NCBI GenBank assembly: GCA_900541885.1
Contig: UQKW01000008.1
Coordinates: 1 to 64,000, forward strand
DNA length: 64,000 nucleotides
Source: an uncultured Collinsella sp.
GTDB taxonomy: Bacteria > Actinomycetota > Coriobacteriia > Coriobacteriales > Coriobacteriaceae
Direction: 5' to 3'
Shown: positions 47,344 through 55,754 of the stretch, one piece after another
Numbering within the stretch: the stretch's first letter is position 1
Layout: each line of letters opens with the position of its first letter
Made by a program: the position numbers and the translations under genes
Notes under the pieces: model-generated
What the model was told of the DNA's origin: nothing
Database searches by the model: none
What the model saw: the letters and a program-made list of their open reading frames with translations, nothing else

Positions 47344-48702
47344 CTAGCTCCTCGAATGTGCGACAAACTGGCTATGGAGCAGACCGATCACAAACGCCAC
47401 CACAGCAACCGGTGCCCACGCAGCACCGATATCTGCCAGCGGCAACGCATCGAACGGCAGCCACGCGCCAGCAAAGAACGCATCGCGGACCGAAGTGATT
47501 ACGCTCTGTACCGCGACAACGCCGCCGACCCAGACCCACACCTGCGGATGAGCGTCGCAAAAGCCGTGCACCAGGCCCATAAGTACCAGCACGATGGCAA
47601 CGGGATACAGGGCATTGAGCATAGGCACCGAGAACATAAGGATCACGTCGAGACCCACGTTGGAGAGCACGCACGAAAACGCTGCGAACACAAAGGCGAG
47701 AATCGCGAAGGGGCGGCGCATGGCCTCCTCGGAAGCCTCCGCTCCCCCTTCGACCACATACGTCTCGCAGAAGTAGCGCGAGCAGCAGCTGATAAGGCCA
47801 ATGCACACGTTCATACATGCAAGGAAAAAGATCGCAAAGACCACGACCGTGCCGACAAGGCCAAAGTGCATGGAGGCAGAGCGGGCAAGGATGGCGGCGC
47901 CATTGGTGGCATCGGGCATAACCGTGCCGAGCTGCATGCCGGCAAGCGCCAGGCCACAGTAGATGATGGCCATGAGCACGCCGGCGATCACACCGGAGCG
48001 CGAGATCTCAAAGGCCACGCGCTTATCGTCGGTAACGCCCAGCTCATGGATGGTCTCGGCGATGATAATGCCAAAGGCGAGCGACGCGAGCAAGTCCATG
48101 GTCTGGTAGCCGGTCAAAAAGCCCTGCACGGCAGCACCGGCATTGTAGGGAGCCTGTGGCGCGGCAGCGGGACCCAGCGGCGACACCACGGCGGCACCCA
48201 CGACCAGCACGATGAGCGCAATGAGCGCGGGGCCCGTAATGCGGCCGAGCACGCGTGTGATAACACCCGGGCGCAGCGTGAGCACAAACGCGACGACGAA
48301 GAACCCGATGGCAAACACCAGACGTGCCGTGCCGAGCGAAACACCCTCGGGCAGCAGCGGCACCAGCATTTCGAACGCCGTAGAGCTTGTGCGAGGAATG
48401 GCCAGGCACGGGCCGATGGCCAGATAGACCGCCGCAACGAAGAATTCGCCAAACTTGGGGCGCACGCGGCCGGCAAGCTCGCGCGCCGTTCCGGCAAGCG
48501 CCACGGCGATAAAGCCCATGACGGGCAGGCCGATGGCGGCGATGAGAAAACCGAGCATGGCGACCGGCGTGGCAGAACCTGCCTGCAGCGCCAGCAGTGG
48601 CGGAATAATGAGGTTGCCGGCGCCAAAGAGCATCGAGAATAGGGCGATGCCGACGGTGACGACATGGTCGGAGCGCAGACCGCGCGGCGCGGATGAGGCC
48701 AT
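47344..48702 (-). CDS. brnQ: branched-chain amino acid transporter BrnQ/LIVCS family
   Basis: The 452-residue membrane protein has about 12 spans and family motifs ALFSMLFGAGNLIIPP near the N-terminus, TGYQTMDLLASLAFG in the middle and GLISCCSRYFCE later. It imports leucine, isoleucine or valine with sodium or protons. Start MASSAPRGL has GAAAGGTG upstream; a longer frame to 48930 has no signal. It stands alone between the tRNA pair and the selenium cluster. Confidence 0.92.
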   Translation of the reverse strand: MASSAPRGLRSDHVVTVGIALFSMLFGAGNLIIPPLLALQAGSATPVAMLGFLIAAIGLPVMGFIAVALAGTARELAGRVRPKFGEFFVAAVYLAIGPCLAIPRTSSTAFEMLVPLLPEGVSLGTARLVFAIGFFVVAFVLTLRPGVITRVLGRITGPALIALIVLVVGAAVVSPLGPAAAPQAPYNAGAAVQGFLTGYQTMDLLASLAFGIIIAETIHELGVTDDKRVAFEISRSGVIAGVLMAIIYCGLALAGMQLGTVMPDATNGAAILARSASMHFGLVGTVVVFAIFFLACMNVCIGLISCCSRYFCETYVVEGGAEASEEAMRRPFAILAFVFAAFSCVLSNVGLDVILMFSVPMLNALYPVAIVLVLMGLVHGFCDAHPQVWVWVGGVVAVQSVITSVRDAFFAGAWLPFDALPLADIGAAWAPVAVVAFVIGLLHSQFVAHSRS

Positions 48703-48770
48703 AGACACACCTTTCGGGTCGAAACAAAAACGGGACGGGCAAAAACACCCATCCCGCAAGTATATACGCT

Positions 48771-49910
48771 CTAGCAGGCTAAATCGCGTAAAGCGTCGAT
48801 CGCGGTGTCGACTTCCTCGTCCGTGTTGAAATACCCAAACGAGAAGCGGACGACGCCCTGGCGCTCGGTTCCCAGTGCACGGTGCATGAGCGGGGCGCAA
48901 TGGGCGCCGGGGCGCGTCGCAATCCCCCACCCTTGCATGAGCGCATCCGAGATCTCGGCCGAATCGATATCGCCCACGTTGAGCGACACAATCGCAGAGC
49001 GCGTCGGCTGGTCAAAGGCACCGTAGAGCTTAATCCCCGGAATCTCGCGCACACCGGCAAGGAAGCGATCAGCGAGCGCACGCTCGTGGGCAGCAATCGC
49101 CTCGACCCCACCCTGGGCCTTGATAAAGTCGAGACCAGCGGAAAGGCCCGCGATGCCATGGCCGTTGAGCGTACCGGCCTCCAGGCGCGTGGGCCACTCC
49201 AGTGGCTGCAGCTCATCGAAGCTGTGTACACCGGTGCCGCCCATGGCCCAGGGCGCCACGTCGACGCCCTCCGCCACGGCCAGACCGCCGGTGCCCTGCG
49301 GGCCCATCAGTCCCTTGTGGCCGGTAAAGCACACCACGTCGAGCCCCATGGCCTGCATATCGATATGCTCCGTGCCGGCAGACTGCGAGGCATCGACAAT
49401 CACAAGTGCGCCGGCCGCATGAGCCACAGCCGCCACACGTGCAACATCAACGGCGTTGCCGGTCACATTGGAGGCGTGCGTCACCACCACGGCACGCGTA
49501 CCGGGCGTGACCAGCCGCTCGAGTTCGTCGTAGTCAAGCACGCCGCTCGCGTCGCAGCCCGCATGTTCAACGGTCACGCCCTGCTCTGCTGTCAGGCGGT
49601 TGAGCGGACGCAGCACGGAGTTGTGCTCGAGCACCGTCGTAACCACACGATCGCCGGGGCGCACCACGCCATTGATGACGGTGTTGAGCGCCGCCGTCGA
49701 GTTAGGCGTAAAGCATACATGGTCCGCTCTCGGGCAACCCAAAAGGCACGCGAGCTTGGCACGACAAGCGTGAATCGTACGAGCGGCATCGAGGGCACCC
49801 GACGTGGCGCCGCGTCCGGCATTGCCGAGCGAGCACATCGCCTGCGTCACGGCATCGATCACCGTTTGCGGCTTATGCATGGTCGTCGCCGCGTTATCCA
49901 GGTAGATCAT
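48771..49910 (-). CDS. class V aminotransferase, cysteine desulfurase-like, selenium-linked
   Basis: The 379-residue PLP enzyme has the class V fold: LDNAATTMHKP at the start, the PLP lysine K199 in FTGHKGLMGP, and C338 in RPGAHCAP, the position of the persulfide cysteine. It fits the EF2568-type subfamily that co-occurs with SelD, YedF and DUF3343, and could mobilise sulfur or selenium from cysteine or selenocysteine. ATG 49910 follows GGGAGGTC and overlaps the DUF3343 stop as ATGA. It is the last gene of the selenium cluster. Donor preference is not readable. Confidence 0.88.
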   Translation of the reverse strand: MIYLDNAATTMHKPQTVIDAVTQAMCSLGNAGRGATSGALDAARTIHACRAKLACLLGCPRADHVCFTPNSTAALNTVINGVVRPGDRVVTTVLEHNSVLRPLNRLTAEQGVTVEHAGCDASGVLDYDELERLVTPGTRAVVVTHASNVTGNAVDVARVAAVAHAAGALVIVDASQSAGTEHIDMQAMGLDVVCFTGHKGLMGPQGTGGLAVAEGVDVAPWAMGGTGVHSFDELQPLEWPTRLEAGTLNGHGIAGLSAGLDFIKAQGGVEAIAAHERALADRFLAGVREIPGIKLYGAFDQPTRSAIVSLNVGDIDSAEISDALMQGWGIATRPGAHCAPLMHRALGTERQGVVRFSFGYFNTDEEVDTAIDALRDLAC

Positions 49911-50158
49911 CGCACGACCTCCCACATGTCGATCACCGTAAAACCCTCGGTGGGGACGCCCGCCGCGGCAAGCTCGCCGCGCAGCAGGTCCTCATCCGAA
50001 GGCAGCGCCTTCCACGCCAAGCCGCAGCCGGCAGCGACCTCCCCGGGCACGGGAATCGTGCGCCCGGGAAGGCCGCGCTCAATGCATAGGGTCTCGCACC
50101 CCATGGCGGCCGCCGTGGTGGGAAACGTGATGACAAGCGCCGGGCGCTTCTCCCTCAT
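49907..50158 (-). CDS. DUF3343 selenium/sulfur carrier-like protein
   Basis: This 83-residue protein is a plain DUF3343 domain with cysteines at 21 and 25 (MGCETLC) and 45 (AAGCGLAW). It lacks the Cys-rich N-terminal tail of the paralogue at 22516. The start has the same GGAGTTGCC before ATG as that gene. It sits between yedF and the desulfurase-like gene, overlapping the latter by four bases. A role in passing selenium or sulfur between them is inferred from family co-occurrence. Confidence 0.83.
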   Translation of the reverse strand: MREKRPALVITFPTTAAAMGCETLCIERGLPGRTIPVPGEVAAGCGLAWKALPSDEDLLRGELAAAGVPTEGFTVIDMWEVVR

Positions 50159-50177
50159 GGCAACTCCAACCAATACG

Positions 50178-50804
50178 CTACGGGCGCACGACGCGCACGG
50201 CCTGCTCCATCTTCTCCACAATCACGTACATGTTGGTGACCTCGCCCACCGCAAGCTGGTCTTTAATGCCATAGTGGTCGAGGCAGGTACCACAGGTAAG
50301 GATCTCGACACCCTGCTCGGCCAGTCCCTTCAGGTCGTCGAGCACCGGCGAGCCCTCGACGGTGAGCTTGGCACCGCCGTTGTAGAACAACATGGTCGCG
50401 GGCAGCTCCTCCTGTTGCGTCACGGCAAAGATGAAGGCCTTCATGAGCTTGTGGCCCAGCTCGTCGTCGCCGTGGCCCATACAGTCGGTGTAGACGGAAA
50501 TGACGAGCTTGCCCTTGCCGGCGCTGGCATCACAAAAGGCAGCGCCATCCTGCTCGGGATCAGCCACGGCAACGGCGCCAGAGGTCGCCACGGTCACGTG
50601 CCACTCGGCGTCAGAAACCTTCTCGACCGAGGCCGTGCAGCCCTTCTCCTGCGCCATCTTGGAGATGTTCTTGACGGCGGTCTCGTTGTCGACCGCGGTC
50701 ACGACGGCGCCCTCTCCATCGAGCTGCTTCAGGGCTTTGAGCGTCTTAACGACGGGCAGCGGGCAGGCATCGCCCATGGCATTGACTTCAATCTTGGTGG
50801 ACAT
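50178..50804 (-). CDS. yedF: selenium metabolism protein YedF
   Basis: The 208-residue protein joins an N-terminal TusA/SirA domain with C14 in DACPLPVVK to a C-terminal DsrE-like domain (MLFYNGGAKL, then LTCGTCLDHYG with C171 and C174). This two-domain form is the YedF of selenium-using genomes and may carry selenium on its cysteines. It is 60 bases after selD and 19 before DUF3343. Confidence 0.9.
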   Translation of the reverse strand: MSTKIEVNAMGDACPLPVVKTLKALKQLDGEGAVVTAVDNETAVKNISKMAQEKGCTASVEKVSDAEWHVTVATSGAVAVADPEQDGAAFCDASAGKGKLVISVYTDCMGHGDDELGHKLMKAFIFAVTQQEELPATMLFYNGGAKLTVEGSPVLDDLKGLAEQGVEILTCGTCLDHYGIKDQLAVGEVTNMYVIVEKMEQAVRVVRP

Positions 50805-50864
50805 AGCTTTTCCTTTCGAAAGAACCGTTCTAGAGAACGGTAAACAGTTACATAAACGTGCGGG

Positions 50865-51914
50865 CTAGCGAACAACGTGGACGGCAGGACCGCCTGGCAC
50901 CGGCTCGCACACGCGACCGACGACGGCGGCAATACGTCCTTCGGCATGCAGACGGCGCGCAAGCTCATCCACATCGGCAGCAGGCGCCGCGATGAGCAAG
51001 CCGCCCGAGGTCTGCGGATCGTACAGCGCATCCAACATACCCGGCTCCAGGTCCTCGTCGGCAGCCACACGCGGGCCAAAGAAGTCCTGGTTGCGGTAGG
51101 AGCCCGCGGGGATAATGCCCAGGCGCGCCATGTCGAGCACCTGATCAAAGAGCGGTACCGCTCCCGACGCAAGCTCAACCTGCACGCCCGAGCCCTCGGC
51201 CATCTCGCACGCGTGCCCGATCAGGCCAAAGCCCGTAATGTCGGTGCAGCCGTGAAGCTCAAGTCCCTCGGCCAGACGAATCGGGGCCTCGTTGAGGGTG
51301 CGCATCGAGTCGAACATCGGGCTGGCGTCGTCCTGCTCGATGAGTTCGCCCTTAATGGCCGTGGTGATGATGCCCGAGCCGATCGCCTTGGTCAGCAGCA
51401 GGACATCGCCCACGTGCGCGCCGCTGTTGGCGAGCATGCGGTCGAGTGGCACAAAACCGCTCACGGACAGGCCGTACTTGGGCTCGTCGTCGTTGATGGT
51501 GTGGCCGCCCGCGATGGAGCAGCCGGCCTCGACGCACTTGTCGGCGCCGCCCGCCAGAATCTGGCCGGCAACCTCAACGCCCAGGCAACTGGGTATGCAC
51601 AGCAAGTTCATGGCATGGCTCGGTCGTCCACCCATGGCGTAGATGTCCGACAGCGAGTTGGCCGCGGCAATCTGGCCAAACAGGAACGGGTCGTCGACCA
51701 TCGGCGGGAAGAAGTCGATGGACTGCACGAGCCCCAGGTTCTCCCCTACGCGAAAGACGCTCGCATCGTCGGAGGTATCGAACCCCACGAGCAGGTTGTC
51801 GTTATGCACATTGGGCAAGTCGCCCAGGACCTGGGCGAGGGCTCCGGGAGCCAGCTTAGCGGCTCAACCGCTCGCGGCCGTCATAGACGTGAGCTTAATC
51901 TGATCGTCAGCCAT
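50865..51914 (-). CDS. selD: selenophosphate synthetase, itself a selenoprotein
   Basis: SelD makes selenophosphate from selenide and ATP for SelA and for other selenium uses. The reading frame from the ATG at 51914 (after GAGGAGGTATCG) runs LTSMTAASG-U-AAKLAPGAL, with TGA at 51864-51866 as codon 17, where E. coli SelD has its essential C17. With Sec insertion the product is 349 residues, of normal length. Downstream motifs include GFDTSDDASVF, the VDDPFLFGQIAAANSLSDIYAMGG stretch in pieces, and GGHTINDDEP. Reading from the next internal start would remove the catalytic residue and glycine-rich N-terminus. It is followed by yedF and preceded by the HgdC-type activator. Confidence 0.93.
51822..51866 (-). 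promoter_or_regulatory. candidate SECIS of selD
   Basis: After the UGA, GCCCA and UGGGC enclose GGUCC, with GGUC starting 32 bases downstream. A nearer hairpin, GGCUC with GAGCC, lies between. The spacing is longer than in fdhF, so which hairpin SelB would bind is uncertain. Confidence 0.5.
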
Positions 51915-51984
51915 CGATACCTCCTCTCATCGGGCAATCATTTTCTCCCAGTATACGCATGAATGCGAGCCTGCGGCGGATGCA

Positions 51985-52749
51985 TTAATTGAGCGCCTGT
52001 GCGCGAATCGCCGCGCCGATCGCTCCGGCAAAGCGAGCCTGGGGCGAGGTGGTCACCGGCGACCCCAGTAGCTCGCCCAACCGCTCCACCACGAAGGCGT
52101 TCTCGCACAGGCCACCGGTCAGGTAGTACGGGGCGCCCGCGGCCTGCCCGGCCATGGTCGCCACGCGCGAGACCACGCTGTCGATCACGCCACGCACAAT
52201 GTTCTCGCGCGGCTCACCGCGACCGATCAGGCTGATGACCTCGCTTTCGGCAAACACCGTGCACATGCTGCTGATCTTGGTGGGTTCGCCGGAACGCGCC
52301 AGGTCGGCCATCTGCTGCTGGGAAATGCCTAGGCGGTCGGCCATGATCTCCAAAAAACGCCCCGTGCCGGCGGCGCACTTGTCGTTCATGGCAAACTTGG
52401 CCACGCGGCCGCCCTTGATCGTAATGACCTTAGTGTCCTGACCACCCACATCGATCACGGTACCGTGATCGCCAAACAGGCGCACGGCACCGGTACCGTG
52501 GCAGGTGATCTCGGTCACGACCTTGTGCGCATAGGGCACGGCGACACGGCCGTAGCCGGTCGCGACCACACGCACATCGTCGGCTGCCACGTCATAGCCG
52601 GCCGCTGCCAGCGCCTCGCGCAACCGCTCGGAAGCATCGACCGAGGAGAACCCGGTTGGCTGCACGCACGTCCACGCCACCGAACCCTCCCCGTCGACCA
52701 CAGCAGCCTTAGCCGCCGTAGACCCGATATCGATCCCGATCCCTATCAT
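51985..52749 (-). CDS. ATP-dependent activator of the HgdB/double-cubane reductases (HgdC/YjiL type)
   Basis: The 254-residue protein of the BadF/BadG/HgdC family is an ASKHA-fold ATPase with GIDIGSTAAKA at 5-15, VIDVGGQDTK and LTGGLCEN. C125 (NDKCAAGTGRF) and C163 (SSMCTVFAESE) would hold the [4Fe-4S] cluster bridging a homodimer. Such proteins fire electrons at very low potential into their partner enzymes using ATP. Here the partners are the two reductases just upstream. It is followed by selD after 70 bases. Confidence 0.93.
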   Translation of the reverse strand: MIGIGIDIGSTAAKAAVVDGEGSVAWTCVQPTGFSSVDASERLREALAAAGYDVAADDVRVVATGYGRVAVPYAHKVVTEITCHGTGAVRLFGDHGTVIDVGGQDTKVITIKGGRVAKFAMNDKCAAGTGRFLEIMADRLGISQQQMADLARSGEPTKISSMCTVFAESEVISLIGRGEPRENIVRGVIDSVVSRVATMAGQAAGAPYYLTGGLCENAFVVERLGELLGSPVTTSPQARFAGAIGAAIRAQALN

Positions 52750-52801
52750 GGCTCTCTCCCAATCTAAACATCAAAGGTAACGGCGCGTTCAGGCGCCTTA
52801 G

Positions 52802-52910
52802 CTCTAGGTTTCTCAGGTGCCGGAGATTGCCCCGAAAGAGGAGCGCAGCGTACTTTGGGTACGCAAGCGACGGTTTGAGGGGCAAAATCCGGTGCCTGAG
52901 AAACCTAGAG
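52802..52910. repeat. family C hairpin, copy 1
   Basis: Arms CTCTAGGTTTCTCAGGTGCC and GGTGCCTGAGAAACCTAGAG close a 109-base near-palindrome, with an inner GCGTACTTTGGGTACGC hairpin and conserved core GAAAGAGGAGCGCAGCG and CAAGCGACGGTTTGA. The right arm contains the stop codon of the reductase gene ending at 52905. Confidence 0.85.
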
Positions 52911-54068
52911 GGTTTCGATGAAGGCGGCGATGCGGGTCTCGATCTGACCCATGTCGCCGTTGCTGTAGTCGGTCTCGATCTTCATATACGGAATACCCGC
53001 GCCCTCGACAGCCTCCTGCATGCGAGCACTCTCCACGTTAAAGGTGTGGCAGGCCTGGAGCACGTTTTCGACCACGCCATCAACGTGATACTTCTCGCAC
53101 ATGGCCAGCGTATTTTCCATACGACCGTCGTTGGGCGTCATGACCGAGCAGTTGATGTCCAGGTAACGGTCGGCGATGGCGCGCAGAATGTCGGGCGCGT
53201 CCGGGTCGATCATCATGGCCGCCGTGCGCTCGCCCGAGCAATCGTCCATGCACACGACCACGCCGCCGTTGGACTCGATGGTGCGACCGATCTTGTTGAT
53301 CACGCCGCCCACCGGGCAACCGGTGATCAGGATGCGCTTGGCATCCGCCGCAACCGGGCGCTCGCCCGCGTCGTAGGCCTCGCGCAGCTTGACGACCTTT
53401 TGCTCCAGCTGCTGCGTATAGGCCTCGATATCAAAGCTGAACGTACCGGCAAACATAGTGCTCATCAGGTCGACGCCACTCATGGCCGCCGGCTGGTTGG
53501 CCTGCAGCGCAAACATCTCGAGCTGGGCAGCACGCAGGCGATTGCGACGACGGACGGCGGCGCGCAGGTCGTCATCAGTAATCGTAATACCGTAGAAGTT
53601 CTCGAGCTCCTCCTTGAGCAGGCGGCACTCCTCGTACCAGCCTTCACGCTCGTAGGCGCGATCGCGACCCTGCGGAAGATGCAGAATGTGCGTGCGCTTG
53701 AGCTCGTTGAGTAGCTCGTACATCTTCTTCTTGCCGTCGCAGGTGGTCTCGCCGATGATCATGTCGCTAAAGTACGTAAACGGGCACTTTTGCGAATAGG
53801 CAAAACCATACGTAGACTTGATGAGCGGGCACAGGTTTGCCGGCAGCACCTTCTCGGCCTCGGGAATCACCTCGTCAGACGTGCCGCACAGCGCCACGCT
53901 CGCAGCCCCCGCGGCATCGATAATCTCGAGCGGCGTGTAGCTGCACAGAAAACCGACCAGGCGATTACCCGCCTGCTTATAATCCTTGACGCGAATAAAC
54001 GCCGCCTTGCGTTGCTCGTTGAACTCCTCAAACGTGGACGGCAACGGCTGCTCAATATTTTCCGACAT
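52905..54068 (-). CDS. double-cubane/HgdB-family reductase, copy 1
   Basis: The 387-residue protein belongs to the HgdB/BcrB/YjiM superfamily and shows the pattern I associate with double-cubane cluster proteins: LCPLIKS (C80), KCPFTYFSD (C95), GETTCDGKKKMYE (C110), TGCPVG (C251), DDCSGE (C277) and QACHTFN (C340). Such enzymes take ATP-driven electrons from an HgdC-type activator, which is the next gene. Their natural substrate is mostly unknown. ATG 54068 has AAGGAG upstream; the longer frame to 54428 runs into the neighbouring gene. The operon context is selenium metabolism. It is not likely a classic hydroxyacyl-CoA dehydratase, as no CoA-transferase or dehydrogenase genes adjoin. Confidence 0.87.
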   Translation of the reverse strand: MSENIEQPLPSTFEEFNEQRKAAFIRVKDYKQAGNRLVGFLCSYTPLEIIDAAGAASVALCGTSDEVIPEAEKVLPANLCPLIKSTYGFAYSQKCPFTYFSDMIIGETTCDGKKKMYELLNELKRTHILHLPQGRDRAYEREGWYEECRLLKEELENFYGITITDDDLRAAVRRRNRLRAAQLEMFALQANQPAAMSGVDLMSTMFAGTFSFDIEAYTQQLEQKVVKLREAYDAGERPVAADAKRILITGCPVGGVINKIGRTIESNGGVVVCMDDCSGERTAAMMIDPDAPDILRAIADRYLDINCSVMTPNDGRMENTLAMCEKYHVDGVVENVLQACHTFNVESARMQEAVEGAGIPYMKIETDYSNGDMGQIETRIAAFIETL

Positions 54069-54106
54069 ATAACTCCTTAACAAACCTTTTAACCAACCAA
54101 GGAAAC

Positions 54107-54206
54107 GGCTTTCCCAGGTGCCCGAGGTTGCCGTGAAAGAGGAGCGCCGCGTACTTTGGTATGCAAGCGATGGTTTGAACGGCAAGATCGGGTGCTTGGG
54201 GAAGCC
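54107..54206. repeat. family C hairpin, copy 2
   Basis: GGCTTTCCCAGGTGCCCGAG pairs with the inverted TCGGGTGCTTGGGGAAGCC. The core GAAAGAGGAGCGCCGCG, TACTTTGGTA and CAAGCGATGGTTTGA matches copy 1. It fills the gap between the two reductase genes. Confidence 0.85.
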
Positions 54207-54222
54207 GCTGGACCGGATAGCC

Positions 54223-55506
54223 CTAAATGGTTTCCAAGAAAGCCTCAATCCTGGTTTGCAGTTGGCCTGCATCCTCGCCGGCGTAGTCGGTCGTGATGTG
54301 CATAAACGGGATGCCGGCCTCTTCGGCGGCCTTCTCCACGGCAAACGACTCCATCTCGTAGAGCGTGCAGAACTGCAAGGCCACGTCGACGATGCCGTCG
54401 GCATGCAGGTCCTTGGCCATCTGGACAATGTCCTTCATACGCTGGTCGTTGGGCGTAAAGACGGCGCAGTTGATCTTAAAGTAGCGCTCGGCGATGGCGT
54501 CGAGCATCTCGTCGACCGTCTCGCCGGACTCGTCGACCAGGTCCTTGTAGTAGCGCGAGCCCGTGCAGGACTCCTCGCCCACCACGACGCCGCCGGCCTT
54601 CTCGATGAGGTTGAACAGCTTCCAGTTGGGCACAGCCATGGGCGTGCCGGTGTACAGGATGCGCTTGGTCCCCTTGGGCGCCACGCCCTCGCCGGCCTCG
54701 ACACGCTGCTCGCACTCGGCGGCCATCTCGTTGATGGCTCCGGTCAGACGCGGCGTGTCGTCCATAAAGGCGGCCTGAACGGTCAGCAGGCTGTCGAGAC
54801 CGCTGATGGGCGCCGGATCGGCAGCGCGCGTGGCAGCGAGGCGCTGCAGGGCGCGACGCTTCTCGTTGACGGCGTGGATGGCGGCCTTCAGGCGCTCGGG
54901 CGTAATCTTGACGCCGCACTCTTCCTCAATCTTGGCGGCAAGCTTTTTAACCTCGGCCTTCCAGGTCACGAGCGTCGACTCGTCGTGCACGTTGGGGATA
55001 TCCATGACGTACATGTTCTTTTGCGTGGCAAAGAACTCGTAGGCTTTCTTCTTGCCATCGCAGGTGTTCTCGCCTACCACCAAGTCACTCGACTCAATGT
55101 AGGGGCAGACCTCGCCCAGCTTAAAGCCGGCAAAGCTCTTGATGAGCGGGCAGGTGTTGCGCGGCAGATGCTCCTCGACCTTGTCGGTCGCCCAGTCGGC
55201 ACCCGAGCACAGGCCCACAGGAATGCCGTCACAGGCAAGTACGATCTCCTCGGGCACGTACACGCAGAACGAGCCGACGATCTTGGTTGCCTCGCCGGCC
55301 TCCTTCTTGTCGAGCATCTCCTTAATACGGCCGCTGTGGATGTTGGTTGCCACAAAGTCCAGGTAGGACGTGGACTTGGGGCGATTGTTCTGCGTCAGGA
55401 ACATATCGCCGTACATCTGGCCCACGGCGCCCAGCAGCATGTCGTGGTCGGCAAGATTCATGCCGAGGCTCTCCCACATCGGATGGAAATCAAATTCTTC
55501 AGCCAT
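54223..55506 (-). CDS. double-cubane/HgdB-family reductase, copy 2 (divergent)
   Basis: The 427-residue paralogue of the next gene has an extra N-terminal segment of about 40 residues and keeps TCPLIKS (C119), VCPYIESSD (C134), GENTCDGKKKAYE (C149), EESCTG (C314) and LQFCTLYE (C380). The TGCP motif of copy 1 is changed to TGTP, with Thr288 replacing cysteine. It may be a second homodimeric reductase with another substrate, or form a heteromer with copy 1. It is the first full gene of the cluster, preceded by a 22-codon leader ORF. GAGAGGGGAA lies before the ATG. Confidence 0.86.
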   Translation of the reverse strand: MAEEFDFHPMWESLGMNLADHDMLLGAVGQMYGDMFLTQNNRPKSTSYLDFVATNIHSGRIKEMLDKKEAGEATKIVGSFCVYVPEEIVLACDGIPVGLCSGADWATDKVEEHLPRNTCPLIKSFAGFKLGEVCPYIESSDLVVGENTCDGKKKAYEFFATQKNMYVMDIPNVHDESTLVTWKAEVKKLAAKIEEECGVKITPERLKAAIHAVNEKRRALQRLAATRAADPAPISGLDSLLTVQAAFMDDTPRLTGAINEMAAECEQRVEAGEGVAPKGTKRILYTGTPMAVPNWKLFNLIEKAGGVVVGEESCTGSRYYKDLVDESGETVDEMLDAIAERYFKINCAVFTPNDQRMKDIVQMAKDLHADGIVDVALQFCTLYEMESFAVEKAAEEAGIPFMHITTDYAGEDAGQLQTRIEAFLETI

Positions 55507-55665
55507 AACGGTTCCCCTCTCGAACCAAAAATGAATAGCTACGGTATTGCTGCACGGTGGGTGGCGAAAACCCAGCCGCGCCTAAACCCGGAATTTTAGG
55601 GAACCTGCTTTGCGGTCGATTATTTAGCTGTGCGTCGTCTCTCCCGGAGCCGTGAACACACCTGC

Positions 55666-55734
55666 TCATATGCGGCTCCGAGCCATGTATAGGGCACGCG
55701 CGGCAACGCGGCGAATGTATGTCGTCTGCGGCAT
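55666..55734 (-). CDS. 22-residue leader-type ORF upstream of the reductase cluster
   Basis: An ATG at 55734 with the excellent site AAGGAGGG seven bases upstream opens a frame of 22 residues, MPQTTYIRRVAAR then ALYMARSRI, ending TGA. The peptide is strongly basic and has no cysteine. About 160 bases of leader follow before the reductase ATG, with hairpin potential (CCTAAA with TTTAGG at about 55584-55603 and TGGGT with ACCCA further on). It could be a regulatory leader peptide, a small protein, or chance. In the gene-free interval 55507-55935 I recognise no known riboswitch. Confidence 0.5.
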   Translation of the reverse strand: MPQTTYIRRVAARALYMARSRI

Positions 55735-55754
55735 GTGCGCACCCTCCTTTACAA

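Noticed and set aside
50865..51818. A shorter SelD starting downstream of the TGA
   Set aside because: It would lack the catalytic residue and the conserved N-terminus, and there is no ribosome site at that start.
52905..55506. Classic 2-hydroxyglutaryl-CoA dehydratase A and B subunits
   Set aside because: The motifs fit the double-cubane type better, and no CoA-transferase, hydroxyacid dehydrogenase or glutaconyl-CoA genes adjoin.
55507..55665. Glycine or Moco riboswitch before the reductase gene
   Set aside because: A GGGAGAGAC string (minus strand, 55637-55645) recalls the glycine aptamer, but the other conserved segments are missing; no Moco-motif match was seen.
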